Source: Haloparvum sedimenti (GTDB taxonomy: Archaea; Halobacteriota; Halobacteria; Halobacteriales; Haloferacaceae). From it: a stretch of 64,000 bases of DNA. The notes beneath the pieces were generated by a model, which was given only the letters and a program-made list of their open reading frames with translations, was not told the origin of the DNA and searched no databases. Both the position numbers and the translations under genes were made by a program. Location: contig NZ_LKIR01000135.1 of the NCBI RefSeq assembly GCF_001462205.1, positions 177,714 to 241,713 on the forward strand, in the 5' to 3' direction. The stretch's first letter is position 1. The number at the start of each line of letters is the position of its first letter. Positions 41,404-49,465 of the stretch are shown here, in pieces.

Positions 41404-41604
41404 GTCGTCGTCCGCGGCTCGATCCGACCCACACCCCTCCTCTCCCGACCCCTTTTCACGGAGAGCGAGGCAGACGCCCCGTGCGCCAGCGTCGCCCCCG
41501 GCGCGGAGCGCGGACTCCGGCACGGCTGCGCCGCGGGGTCGAAGATCCCGTGTCGGCTGTCCGCCACCGAAACCCTTAGCGGCGCGCCCCCGAGACCGAG
41601 AGTC

Positions 41605-42924
41605 ATGACCGACTGGATCGGCGAGACGTTCACGAGCACCGTCGGCTGGGACCACCTGGAGGCGCTCGTCGGCATCGGCGACCGCATGGCCGGTTCCACG
41701 GGCGAGCGGGCGGCGCTTGAGGCGACCCGAGACGCGTTCGCGGACGCCGGGGCACGGAACGCGCACATCGAGGAGTTCGACCTGCAGGGCTGGGAGCGCG
41801 GCGACTCCGCGATCGCGGTCGACGGGACGCCCGTCGCCGACCGCGCCCACGAGTGCATCGCGTTGCCGCGGAGCCCCTCCGGCGAGGCGACCGGCGAGTT
41901 CGTCGACCTCGGCTACGGCCTCCCGTCGGACTTCGAGGAGACCGACGTGGCCGGCAAGGTCGTAGCCGTCTCGACCACCGTCCCCGACGACTTCGACCGG
42001 TTCATCCACCGCCGCGAGAAATACTACTACGCGGTCGAGCACGGCGCCGCGGCCTTCGTCTTCAAGAATCACGTCGAAGGGCAACTCCCGCCCACCGGAA
42101 GCGTCGGCTCCGAAGCGGCGCCGATCGGCGAGATCCCCGCGGTCGGCGTGAGCAAGGAGACCGGAGCGCGCCTCGTCCGCGAGCACGAGGGCGAGACGGC
42201 GACCGTGAGCGTTGACTGCGCGGCGCCGGAGACGACCAGTGGCAACGCCATCGCCGAACTCGGCCCCGACACCGAGGAGTACCTCGTCGTCTCCTCGCAC
42301 GCCGACGCCCACGACATCGCCGAGGGCGCGATAGACAACGGCGCCGGCACGGCGACGATCGTCGAGATCGCCCGCGCGCTCGCCGCCCGCGAGGACGAGC
42401 TCGACACGCGCGTGAAGCTGACCGCCTTCGGCGCCGAAGAGGTCGGACTGGTCGGATCCGGCATCGCGGCCGAGGCGGCCGATCCCGCGGCCGTCCGCGC
42501 GGTCGTCAACGTCGACAGCAACGTCTTCGGCCGCACGCTGAAGCTCGACCATCACGGCTTCGACGAGCTCGAGGCGGCGGCCGACCGCGTGAGCGACCGC
42601 TTCGACCACCCGGTCTCGACGAGCGGCGAGCTGGTTCCCCACAGCGACCACTGGCCGTTCGTGAAACGCGGGATCCCGGGCTACATGGTCTCCGGCGAGA
42701 CCGAGGACCGCGGCCGCGGATGGGGCCACACACATGCCGACACGCTCGACAAGCTGGAGTCGCGCAACCTCCGCGAGCAGGCGATCCTGCTGACCGAACT
42801 GGTCGTCGACCTCGCTGACGCGGACGTGCGCGTCGAGCCGCGCGACACCGCCGCGATCGCAGCCGCGCTGGAGGAGGAGAACAAGGCCGAGGGGATGAAG
42901 GTCACCGGCGACTGGCCCTTCTAA
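41605..42924 (+). CDS. M28 family zinc aminopeptidase
   Basis: A 439-residue co-catalytic zinc peptidase. The zinc ligands appear in order: His in VVSSHADAHDIAEGAIDNGA (with DN), Glu in AFGAEEVGLVGS, Asp in VVNVDSNVFG and His in PHSDHWPFVKRGIPG. A PA-like inserted domain (about residues 60-190; GYGLPSDFEETDVAGK) precedes the catalytic fold. No signal peptide is visible, so it is probably cytoplasmic and trims short peptides. TATA-like ccttagcg (41573-41580) lies 25-30 bases from the ATG. The following T-run (42948-42952) may terminate it. Confidence 0.92.
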   Translation: MTDWIGETFTSTVGWDHLEALVGIGDRMAGSTGERAALEATRDAFADAGARNAHIEEFDLQGWERGDSAIAVDGTPVADRAHECIALPRSPSGEATGEFVDLGYGLPSDFEETDVAGKVVAVSTTVPDDFDRFIHRREKYYYAVEHGAAAFVFKNHVEGQLPPTGSVGSEAAPIGEIPAVGVSKETGARLVREHEGETATVSVDCAAPETTSGNAIAELGPDTEEYLVVSSHADAHDIAEGAIDNGAGTATIVEIARALAAREDELDTRVKLTAFGAEEVGLVGSGIAAEAADPAAVRAVVNVDSNVFGRTLKLDHHGFDELEAAADRVSDRFDHPVSTSGELVPHSDHWPFVKRGIPGYMVSGETEDRGRGWGHTHADTLDKLESRNLREQAILLTELVVDLADADVRVEPRDTAAIAAALEEENKAEGMKVTGDWPF

Positions 42925-42940
42925 CGTACCCGCCGCGTCC

Positions 42941-42954
42941 CGCGGTCTTTTTGC
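42941..42954 (+). terminator. T-run after the M28 peptidase gene
   Basis: Five T residues (42948-42952) in a GC-rich context follow the stop by about 24 bases. They may also serve as the TATA region of the next gene at 42977. Confidence 0.35.
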
Positions 42955-42976
42955 CGCCCCCGCCAGAGGGACGATT

Positions 42977-43699
42977 ATGAATCAGCCGGGCACGCAGTTC
43001 GTCGAGATAGCCGTCCTCGGCGGCGACGACGCTCTTCGGACCGCGGTCCGCGAAGCGGGCGGATCGGTCGTCCGAACGGCCGAGGCAGACGCCATCGTCG
43101 CCGCGGGCGAATCCGCGCTCCGCGAGGCGACCGAGGCCGCGGCTGGAACGCCCGTCCTCCCGGTCGGCGTCGGCGACTCCCCTCACTCGGTGTCCCCACA
43201 GCGTGCGCCTGCGGCCCTGGGCCGTTTGGTTCGCGGAGAGGGGCGCGTCGTGTCCCATCCTCGCCTCACCGTCGCGGTCGCCGGGGAGACGGTCGGCGAC
43301 GCGCTCCTCGACGCGACGCTCGTCACCGGCGATCCGGGCCGGATCTCGGAGTACGGCGTGACGCTCGACGGCGACCCGCTCGACAGCTTCCGGGCCGACG
43401 CCGTCGTCGCGGCCACGCCGCTGGGGAGCGGCGGCTACGCGGCGGCCGCCGGCGGCGCCAAGCTCGCGGCCGACACCGGACTGGTCGTCGTCCCGATCGC
43501 GCCGTTCCAAACGCGGTCTGACACCTGGGTCGTTCCTGACCGCGTGACTCTGACGGTCGAACGCGACGAGGGACCCGTGGATCTCGTGATCGACGACGAA
43601 GTCCGGCGGACCGTCCCCGCACACGAGCCGGTGGACGTGACGGCCGGCGGGGACGTGCCCCTCGTGCGCGTGCCGTCTGGCGTGCAGTCCGCCGAGTAG
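42977..43699 (+). CDS. NAD-kinase-like protein lacking the catalytic GGDGT motif
   Basis: A 240-residue protein with the fold of ATP-NAD kinase. The region that normally reads GGDGTLL is ADAIVAAGESALREATEAAA, so the phosphate-binding glycines and the catalytic Asp are gone. The NAD-binding half is kept: SEYGVTLDGDPLDSFRADAV, VVAATPLGSGGYAAAAGG and VVVPIAPFQTRSDTW correspond well to the DG...TPTGS.AY..SAGGP region. It is thus probably a non-catalytic nucleotide-binding relative. True NAD kinase is usually encoded elsewhere. It stands alone, with no operon partner in a tight arrangement. Confidence 0.75.
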   Translation: MNQPGTQFVEIAVLGGDDALRTAVREAGGSVVRTAEADAIVAAGESALREATEAAAGTPVLPVGVGDSPHSVSPQRAPAALGRLVRGEGRVVSHPRLTVAVAGETVGDALLDATLVTGDPGRISEYGVTLDGDPLDSFRADAVVAATPLGSGGYAAAAGGAKLAADTGLVVVPIAPFQTRSDTWVVPDRVTLTVERDEGPVDLVIDDEVRRTVPAHEPVDVTAGGDVPLVRVPSGVQSAE

Positions 43700-43723
43700 A
43701 TCGCCGGGGAACGATTGGAAAAG

Positions 43724-43731
43724 CTCTAAAG
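43724..43731 (+). promoter_or_regulatory. TATA-like box for the gene at 43754
   Basis: ctctaaag lies about 27 bases before the ATG at 43754 and argues against an in-frame GTG at 43736. Confidence 0.45.
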
Positions 43732-43753
43732 AGTCGTGGCCCGACTATCCGGT

Positions 43754-44194
43754 ATGGACCCACTGCAGTTCCTCGTCCCGCTCGGCTGGATCGAGGTGGT
43801 CGGGCCGATGCTGCCGTTCGCCATTCTCGTTCTGGCACTCGCCAACGTGGCGACGCGCCACTTCGCTCACGCGCAACACGTGGAACAGGCCGAATCGTCC
43901 GACAGCGTCGACCGATTCCTGCCCCACATCTTCACGAACGTCGGCCTCGTCCTCCTGAGCTGCCTCTTCACGCTGTATCAGGCCACCGGCGGCGCCCTGC
44001 TGACGACGTTCGCCGTCACCGTGCTCATCGCCGACGTGTTCGAGTTCGAGGCGCGGAACCTCGAGGCACGCAACGACATGACCATCGAGCGCCCCAAAAG
44101 CGCCATCGCGGCGTCGTCGCTCGTGCTACTGTACGCCGTCTACTACGTCCTCACCGCGGTGAACGCGACCTTCTGGTCGTCGCTGTTCGCCTGA
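43754..44194 (+). CDS. Membrane protein next to the cytochrome b module (DUF7313-like)
   Basis: A 146-residue protein with about four hydrophobic helices: VVGPMLPFAILVLALANVA, IFTNVGLVLLSCLFTLYQAT, ALLTTFAVTVLIADVFEFEA and SSLVLLYAVYYVLTAVNAT. A cluster of histidines between helices 1 and 2 (HFAHAQHVE) is worth noting. It is conserved beside cytochrome b genes in haloarchaea (DUF7313 as I recall). It points towards the leftward respiratory operon, with a 345-base gap between. A function in the bc-like complex or its assembly is a guess from context. Confidence 0.65.
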   Translation: MDPLQFLVPLGWIEVVGPMLPFAILVLALANVATRHFAHAQHVEQAESSDSVDRFLPHIFTNVGLVLLSCLFTLYQATGGALLTTFAVTVLIADVFEFEARNLEARNDMTIERPKSAIAASSLVLLYAVYYVLTAVNATFWSSLFA

Positions 44195-44539
44195 ACCTCG
44201 CGTTCCTCCTTCTTTCGTTCGACCGTCGGAGTCCGGTGACAGCATCGTTCTCCAAGCCGCCGCCCCCCACCGCTATCCGGGGACCTCGACAGATTCGGAC
44301 TCTTGGTTCGCCCTAGCCGTCACTACGGAGATCGGTCCGCGTCGGTCTCGCGGGTGCCGTTGACCCGGGTCGTCGACGGCCGTCCCTCGTCACCCGGCCT
44401 GCTCGCGCCGACTACCGGGCGAACCGGTCGACGGGTTCGCGGCGTTGCGGATGTCGGTGGAGCAGCCTCGGGCACGACGCCGTGCTACGGCTCGCGGCTA
44501 TCGACTGGCTGGAGAAAAATGGAACCGCGGGCCGCAGCG
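44195..44539. other. Gap with no identified feature
   Basis: The 345 bases between the convergent genes hold no convincing gene, tRNA or repeat. A weak long frame on the plus strand has Arg/Ser-rich, halophile-unlike sequence and no family resemblance. Confidence 0.5.
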
Positions 44540-44809
44540 TCAGTTCGACGCGTCAGCGCGGCTGCGGCGAAGTTCGCGGAGCGCCGGGATGATCACCCAG
44601 AACGTGAGCGGGCCGAGGACCATCAGCCAGAAGAACAGGTCGCTCGCGAAGATGGCGACCGCGTCGTAGATGCCGTTCGGCTCCGGCGGTTCGACGGTGA
44701 GTTGCTGGATCTGCTCGAACGACGGCGTCCGGTACCAGCCGGCGAAGAAGAACCAGCCGAGGGCCCCCACCATCGAGATGGCGAACCCCTTCATGAATTC
44801 GTCAGCCAT
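44540..44809 (-). CDS. Small membrane protein of the cytochrome b operon (DUF7314-like)
   Basis: An 89-residue protein with two transmembrane segments (MKGFAISMVGALGWFFFAGW and FASDLFFWLMVLGPLTFWVI). The loop between contains PPEPNGIYDAVA. It is the last gene of the leftward respiratory operon and overlaps the preceding gene by 8 bases, so they are co-translated. I recall such proteins as DUF7314, always beside cytochrome b in haloarchaea. It may be a small structural subunit of that membrane complex, which is an inference from position. Confidence 0.65.
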   Translation of the reverse strand: MADEFMKGFAISMVGALGWFFFAGWYRTPSFEQIQQLTVEPPEPNGIYDAVAIFASDLFFWLMVLGPLTFWVIIPALRELRRSRADASN

Positions 44810-45248
44810 TGCCTGAGTCTTCGGCGGAGTCCTCTTGAGACTTTCCCATTCCCTGAGCGCGGAACCGGGTTCCCAGGACGTACACCGCCGAGCCGAAGGC
44901 GATCGAGGCGAGGCCCGCGACCGCGAGCACGGCGGTCAGCGTGTCCGCGGGCGGTGCCGCCCCGACCGCGGTTAAAAGCCCCGTCAGCAGCCGCCGAAGC
45001 GTGCTCGTCTGGAGCGTCGCGGCGTCTAAGAGTAGGAAGCCGGAGATGAACGTCACGACCGCGATGAGCGTCGAGAAGACGGTCACGACCTTGTACAGCG
45101 ACAGCGGAACGACGACCTCGCGGCCGCCCGGTCCCTCGCGGGCCCCCACGGGCTCCGGGTCGGGGCGCTCCTCCTTCGGGAGAGGGTCGCCGGTTTCGTC
45201 GTCGCGTCGCTCGTCGGCGTCGGTCGGATCGGATGACGGTGGGGCCAT
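44802..45248 (-). CDS. Membrane protein of the cytochrome b operon (DUF7315-like)
   Basis: A 148-residue protein. The first 50 residues are an Asp/Glu/Pro-rich tail (MAPPSSDPTDADERRDDETG). Two transmembrane helices follow: VVTVFSTLIAVVTFISGFLL and LTAVLAVAGLASIAFGSAVY. The C-terminus is charged. No cofactor-binding motif is seen. It overlaps the last gene of the operon by 8 bases, and 111 bases separate it from the C-terminal cytochrome b gene. I recall this as DUF7315. A role as accessory subunit is inferred from context. Confidence 0.62.
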   Translation of the reverse strand: MAPPSSDPTDADERRDDETGDPLPKEERPDPEPVGAREGPGGREVVVPLSLYKVVTVFSTLIAVVTFISGFLLLDAATLQTSTLRRLLTGLLTAVGAAPPADTLTAVLAVAGLASIAFGSAVYVLGTRFRAQGMGKSQEDSAEDSGNG

Positions 45249-45359
45249 GAGGAACGTGGTGCGGGAACGGCGGGTAGTCGATACGGGACGGCGGGTCGTG
45301 ACGGAGTCACGCCGGCCGCGCCGGGCGGTCGTCGCTCGCCACGGTGCGTCGTGCGGGCG

Positions 45360-46124
45360 CTACTTCGGCGGGCGCAGCCGGTAGTAGCGCTTGTTGAGGT
45401 CGTACATGTACCCCTCGCGCATCGTCTTGAGGACGGCGTAGGTCAGGATCGCCGCGACGATGGGCAGAGTGAACGTGAGCGTGAGCAGCAGCTTGAGCTC
45501 GAACGGGAAGAAGTTCTGGATAGCCAGCGCCGCCAGCGTGAACGACAGCACGACGCCGGCGACGCCGACTGCGGACCAGAACGGCTGCTCGACCGGGCGA
45601 CGCGCGCTCCCCTTGTTGAGAAACGGCACCAGCGCGAGGATCCCGAAGATCACGCCGTGGGCGGCGACGCCGTAGAACTGGTCCGAGAGGACCTTCTCGC
45701 CGCCGAGCACCGCCAGCTCCGGATTGATGGGGTTGAGCTTCAGCAGGCCGAACGACCAGTAGAGGTACCAGTCCGGCAGGATGATCGCGGGCGTGGAGTT
45801 CGGGTTCGCCGGGTCCATGAACTCCGGCGGCAGCGCCGCGGCCACGAGGATGATGATCCCGACGAAGAAGCTCGTGATCGCGAGGTTACGGATCGTCTCG
45901 TGGGGCCACGTCGGGAAGCCGAGCACGTCGCGCTCGACGTAGTCGGACTCCTGACGGAGGTCCTGGTCCTCGCGACGGGAGCGCTCGAAGTACTCGTAGG
46001 TGAGCCGCGAGAGGCCGCGGCTCCGCTCCTTGCGTTCCGTCCAGTCGGGCGTCTCGTCGTCCGGCGGGACGATGCCCGTCCCGCCGTCGGTTCTGATCTC
46101 GGTGGTGTCGTCTGATTCGGTCAT
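45360..46124 (-). CDS. Cytochrome b, C-terminal domain subunit (b6f subunit IV-like)
   Basis: A 254-residue subunit corresponding to the C-terminal part of cytochrome b, comparable with subunit IV (PetD) of b6f. It has a long charged N-terminus (about residues 1-75). The quinol-site motif PEWY is seen as PDWY in AIILPDWYLYWSFGLLKL. Three to four transmembrane helices follow (NLAITSFFVGIIILVAAALP, GVAAHGVIFGILALVPFL, VGVAGVVLSFTLAALAI, LLTLTFTLPIVAAILTYA). It begins 4 bases after the N-terminal cytochrome b gene, so the two are co-expressed. It would sit in the membrane and help form the quinol-oxidising site. Confidence 0.9.
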   Translation of the reverse strand: MTESDDTTEIRTDGGTGIVPPDDETPDWTERKERSRGLSRLTYEYFERSRREDQDLRQESDYVERDVLGFPTWPHETIRNLAITSFFVGIIILVAAALPPEFMDPANPNSTPAIILPDWYLYWSFGLLKLNPINPELAVLGGEKVLSDQFYGVAAHGVIFGILALVPFLNKGSARRPVEQPFWSAVGVAGVVLSFTLAALAIQNFFPFELKLLLTLTFTLPIVAAILTYAVLKTMREGYMYDLNKRYYRLRPPK

Positions 46125-46128
46125 TGGC

Positions 46129-46938
46129 TTAGTGGGGTTCCGCGATGCCCTGCACCCAGACGATGCCGACGTGTAGCGCGATGAGCGCCGTCACCACGAA
46201 CGGCAGCAGGAACACGTGCAGGATGTACATTCTCACGAGCGTCGCCTGTCCGAGCGTGAAGCCGCCGAACACGAGCTGTGCGGCCCACTCGCCGACGAGC
46301 GGCGTCGCCAGCGCCATCTCGACGCCGATCTGTCCGGCCCAGAACGAGAGCTGGTACCACGGGAGCAGGTAGCCGGTGTACCCGAACAGCAGGGTGAGGC
46401 CGATGAGGACGATGCCGAGCACCCAGTTGACCTCGCGGGGCTCCTTGTACGCGCCCGTGAAGTAGACGCGCAGCATGTGGAGGAACACCGCGGCGACCAT
46501 GAACTGGGCCGCCCAGCGGTGGACCCCGCGGAGCATGAGGCCGAACTGCACGTCCTTCATGATGCTCTCGACGGAGATCCACGCAGCGGTCGGGTCACCT
46601 GCCGCCGCGGCACCCGCAGTCGAGGGAGAGTAGTAGAACCCGAGCAGCGCGCCCGAGACCGCCGCGACGAGGTACGCGATGATCGAGAGGGACCCGAGCG
46701 AGTAGAGCGGGTACCAGTACCAGAACTTGTTGTCCAGGTCGTACTGTTCCGTGTGGCTCTTCGGCATCTGCAGGTTGACGCGGTAGTACATCGTCTCCAG
46801 CAGCTCCAGGTAGTCGACGATGCGCAGCCGCTTGTCGAGCCAGATGAGCGTGGTGAGGAAGGCCGTCTCGACGGGCGTCAGGTCCTTCCGCTTGAGCCAC
46901 GCGTCGTGGTCGAAGTCGTCTTTCTTTTCGAGGCTCAT
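46129..46938 (-). CDS. Cytochrome b, N-terminal (b6-type) heme subunit
   Basis: A 269-residue b6-like protein with four main helices. The four heme-ligand histidines are in two pairs: VHRWAAQFMVAAVFLHMLRV (13 residues between the two His) and ILHVFLLPFVVTALIALHVG (14 residues between). The 13/14 spacing is that of b6-type proteins. GLLGFYYSP-type sequence (GALLGFYYSPSTAGA) and YTGYLLPWYQLSFWAGQIG, matching the conserved TGY.LPW region, are also visible. It has an N-terminal cytoplasmic tail. It lies between DUF7318-like and the C-terminal cytochrome b subunit in an operon that has no Rieske gene in view. Confidence 0.92.
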   Translation of the reverse strand: MSLEKKDDFDHDAWLKRKDLTPVETAFLTTLIWLDKRLRIVDYLELLETMYYRVNLQMPKSHTEQYDLDNKFWYWYPLYSLGSLSIIAYLVAAVSGALLGFYYSPSTAGAAAAGDPTAAWISVESIMKDVQFGLMLRGVHRWAAQFMVAAVFLHMLRVYFTGAYKEPREVNWVLGIVLIGLTLLFGYTGYLLPWYQLSFWAGQIGVEMALATPLVGEWAAQLVFGGFTLGQATLVRMYILHVFLLPFVVTALIALHVGIVWVQGIAEPH

Positions 46939-46944
46939 TGGTCG

Positions 46945-47337
46945 TTACCGTTTGTAGTAGGGGTAGATCGCACGTTTCACCGTGTCCCAGGCCGCCTCGC
47001 CGTCAGCGAGACTGTTACCGTCGGCGTCCTCTTCGCGAACGTAGAGGTCCTCCCACTTGCGGCGCCGCTTCTTGACCACCATCACGTCGGGGAGGAACTC
47101 CTTGCGGTACAGAAGCAGGATGAACGCCAGGTCGATGAAGATCAGCGCCAGCAGGCCGCCGACGAACTGGTTGCCGAACAGGGTCGACGCCCACGCGGAC
47201 ATCAGGCCGTAGACGAACAGGAAGACCAACGCGATCTCGATGATCGTCAACAGGACGATCCCGATCGCGGCGGCGGTGCTCTCGCGGGCGGGCTCGTAGC
47301 GGTGGATGTCGCCGTAGGAGGAGGTGTCCCCCGCCAT
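46945..47337 (-). CDS. Small membrane protein between halocyanin and cytochrome b (DUF7318-like)
   Basis: A 130-residue protein. Two helices, IGIVLLTIIEIALVFLFVYG and NQFVGGLLALIFIDLAFILL, are followed by a basic loop VVKKRRRKWEDLYV and an acidic tail. It starts inside the halocyanin stop codon (ATGA overlap at 47337) and ends 7 bases before cytochrome b. That tight position suggests it is a structural subunit or an assembly factor of the same complex. No motif is recognised beyond my recollection that it is a haloarchaeal DUF (7318). Confidence 0.65.
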   Translation of the reverse strand: MAGDTSSYGDIHRYEPARESTAAAIGIVLLTIIEIALVFLFVYGLMSAWASTLFGNQFVGGLLALIFIDLAFILLLYRKEFLPDVMVVKKRRRKWEDLYVREEDADGNSLADGEAAWDTVKRAIYPYYKR

Positions 47338-47966
47338 CAGCGCCTCCCGTGCCCGGCGTGGGCCGTCTCACCGTACTTCAGGGCGTAGAACGTGAACACG
47401 ATCGTCAGCGAGATGCCGACCCCGGAGACGAGGCCGACCCAGTGCGGGTGGAGCGGAACGCCGATGTCGTGGACGTCCTCGGGCCAGCCGTTGCTGGGGC
47501 CGCCGACCTCCACGGTGGGGACGTCCTCGCCGACCGCGAGCCCGGCGTGCATGCCGGTCTGCTGGTGGGGGTCACACTGGTAGTGGGTGATGCCGGCGTC
47601 CTCCTCGGTCACCTCGTACTCGAAGGTGAAGCCCTCGTCACCGACGATCTCGCTCTCGAAGGATGCGGGGCCGTCGACCGCGTGGACGTTGTGGTCGCCG
47701 CCCGAGCCGGTCCACTCCCAGACGATCGTCGTTCCGGGGTCGACCCAGATCTTGGTCGGGTCGAACGCCAGGCCGTCGCCGGCCCCGACCGAGACCGTCA
47801 CCTCGTCCTGTCCGCGGGCGTCCTGATAGCTGTTGACGTTGCCCTCTACGGCGCTTGGCCAGTCGGGCTGTACCTCCTGGGCTGCCGCCGTCCCGGCCGC
47901 AGCGGAGGTAGCCGCGGCCGCGGCCGTCGCCCCGCCGGCCGTACGCATAAAGTCCCGCCGTTTCAT
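47337..47966 (-). CDS. Membrane-anchored halocyanin (blue copper protein)
   Basis: A 209-residue type 1 copper protein. The N-terminus KRRDFMRTAGGATAAAAATS is a Tat signal. The plastocyanin-like domain follows, with the copper ligands visible: His in GSGGDHNVHAVDG, Cys in ITHYQCDPHQQTGMHAGL, and the His and Met in the same block. A C-terminal transmembrane helix (WVGLVSGVGISLTIVFTFYA) anchors it outside the membrane, next to the cytochrome b genes. It may receive electrons from the cytochrome b module, replacing or working with a Rieske/cytochrome c. Only the domain identity is certain; its partner is an inference. Confidence 0.92.
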   Translation of the reverse strand: MKRRDFMRTAGGATAAAAATSAAAGTAAAQEVQPDWPSAVEGNVNSYQDARGQDEVTVSVGAGDGLAFDPTKIWVDPGTTIVWEWTGSGGDHNVHAVDGPASFESEIVGDEGFTFEYEVTEEDAGITHYQCDPHQQTGMHAGLAVGEDVPTVEVGGPSNGWPEDVHDIGVPLHPHWVGLVSGVGISLTIVFTFYALKYGETAHAGHGRR

Positions 47967-48093
47967 ACGGTCGGAAGTCAGGACGGCCTGCGCTTAAACC
48001 CACCGACTATCGCCGGTCGGCGGGACGACGCGCTCGCGTCTCAGTACGGCGTTCTCGGCGGTCTGAGTTCCGGCGCGGGCCGGCGTGGATCGG

Positions 48094-48873
48094 TCAGCGA
48101 TCCGGTCCCGAATCGCCCCGTTCTTCGACACCTTCGGGAAGGTACCCCTCGCGTTCCTCCGCGGCCTGCAGCGCGCGGAGTCGCTCGCGATACTCCTCGG
48201 AGCGGAACCGGTCCGAGAGCCGAGCGTTCGCGACCGTCGAGAACAGGAACAGCGCCGCCAGCACGAACAGGCCCCCGATAAGCGGGGCGAACAGCGTCTC
48301 GACGCCGAGGAACAGCCACGCCCCGACGAGCGCCGCACCGCCCAGCAGCTGTGCGCCGGCGATGGCCTGCATCATCAGGTTCCCGAGCTCGCCGGAACCG
48401 CTCTCGACCTCCTCGGGGTCCGGTAGCTCCCAGTTCTCGGGCGGCGTCGGCGGATCGTAGCTCTCCATCGAACAGAGCACGACCGTGGGCTCGATCTCCT
48501 GTAACACGGTGCCGCGACCGCGCACCTCGCCGGTCGGTCGGACGACCGCGTACCCCTCGTCAGAGTAGAGCACCAGTCGCTCCTCGTCCTCTTCGACGAT
48601 CCGGTCGAGCACGCCGAACACCTCGCGGCTCGCGATCCGGGACTGGAGCGTCCGCTCCACGCGGCCGAGGAGTTCGGGTCCGGTGATCCACGTGTCGGCG
48701 TCGAAGACGGCCTCCCACTCGTCGCCCGTCATCGACGCCATGTCCGCGGGGCCGAACTCCTCGAAGTCGTACGTCTCCTCCACCTCGCGCCGGAGGGCTT
48801 CGAGGTCGGCGTCCTCCCCCGTATCCGGGTCGGCGTTCCCCCCTGCCCCGCCGGACGATTCGGTGTCGGTCAT
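48094..48873 (-). CDS. Conserved acidic membrane protein heading the cytochrome b operon (DUF7319-like)
   Basis: A 259-residue protein. The N-terminal 160 residues are soluble and acidic, with LRREVEETYDFEEFGPADMA, LYSDEGYAVVRPTGEVRGRG and LCSMESYDPPTPPENWELPD. Two helices follow (LMMQAIAGAQLLGGAALVGA and PLIGGLFVLAALFLFSTVA). The tail is charged. The soluble half has beta-like repeats but no cofactor motif I recognise. It lies 127 bases upstream of the halocyanin gene and is divergent from the membrane protein at 48980. A minus-strand TATA-like ggttaccc is at 48895-48902. I recall the family as DUF7319. Confidence 0.62.
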   Translation of the reverse strand: MTDTESSGGAGGNADPDTGEDADLEALRREVEETYDFEEFGPADMASMTGDEWEAVFDADTWITGPELLGRVERTLQSRIASREVFGVLDRIVEEDEERLVLYSDEGYAVVRPTGEVRGRGTVLQEIEPTVVLCSMESYDPPTPPENWELPDPEEVESGSGELGNLMMQAIAGAQLLGGAALVGAWLFLGVETLFAPLIGGLFVLAALFLFSTVANARLSDRFRSEEYRERLRALQAAEEREGYLPEGVEERGDSGPDR

Positions 48874-48979
48874 TGGCGGGCGTACGGGACGCGCAGGGTA
48901 ACCGCTTTCGTCCTCCCGCCGGACCGCATCGGGCGGAACCGGGAGGCTTTACGCGCCCGCCCGCCAACGTCCGCGGTAG

Positions 48980-49465
48980 ATGGCCGAGATGCCCCTCGCC
49001 GCGGCCGCCACCGCCCTCGCCGTCACCGCGAGCCTCCCCTTCTTCCTCTACGGGGCGTGGGTGATGATCGACGCCGAGCTGGTCACGTGGGACCTGCTGA
49101 TCTACCACCTCAAGTTCGTGGTCACGGGACTGGTGCTCACCACCGTTCCCCTCCTCGGGTGGATGCTCCCGCGGCTGTTCGACCAGCTCTCCGGGCTCGC
49201 GGCGGTCCACGCGTTCCTCGGCCTGCAAGCGTACGCCCTCCTGACGTTCGCGCTCACCGGCATCGTCCGCATCTTCCAGGCGAAGCGGAACGTCAACCTC
49301 TACGACGACCCCGAGGCCGAGGCGGCCGCGGACCTCGACGAGCTCCACGAGAACATGGGCCACTGGCGCAGCCGCCTCCGCGTCGGCGTCTTCGGCTTCA
49401 CGCTGCTGTGGATCCTCGCGTGGCTCTCCGGGCTCTACCGGTTCTACCTGCTGTACGTGGCGTGA
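48980..49465 (+). CDS. Four-helix membrane protein with histidines (DUF7321-like)
   Basis: A 161-residue membrane protein with four helices: AAATALAVTASLPFFLYGAW, LKFVVTGLVLTTVPLLGWML, AAVHAFLGLQAYALLTFALT and VGVFGFTLLWILAWLSGLYR. His residues flank or begin several helices (YHLKF, VHAFLG, HENMGHWRSR), reminiscent of heme-binding four-helix proteins such as DUF420, but this is only a resemblance. It is divergent from DUF7319 and so belongs to the same respiratory neighbourhood. The following 1 kb is element R4. No family besides a recalled DUF7321 is known to me. Confidence 0.6.
   Translation: MAEMPLAAAATALAVTASLPFFLYGAWVMIDAELVTWDLLIYHLKFVVTGLVLTTVPLLGWMLPRLFDQLSGLAAVHAFLGLQAYALLTFALTGIVRIFQAKRNVNLYDDPEAEAAADLDELHENMGHWRSRLRVGVFGFTLLWILAWLSGLYRFYLLYVA

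Noticed and set aside
41404-41604. tRNA-like stretch with ggggtcgaagatccc
   Set aside because: The stem is short, the TTC of the T-loop is missing and no anticodon arm can be placed.
39997-42735. A 912-residue open frame on the minus strand across DUF6663, DUF420 and M28 genes
   Set aside because: The opposite strand carries clear family matches, and the frame has a His/Arg/Gly-rich composition typical of GC-rich shadow frames.
44303-45049. A 248-residue frame across the gap and into the small membrane genes
   Set aside because: It overlaps well-supported minus-strand membrane genes and lacks family resemblance.
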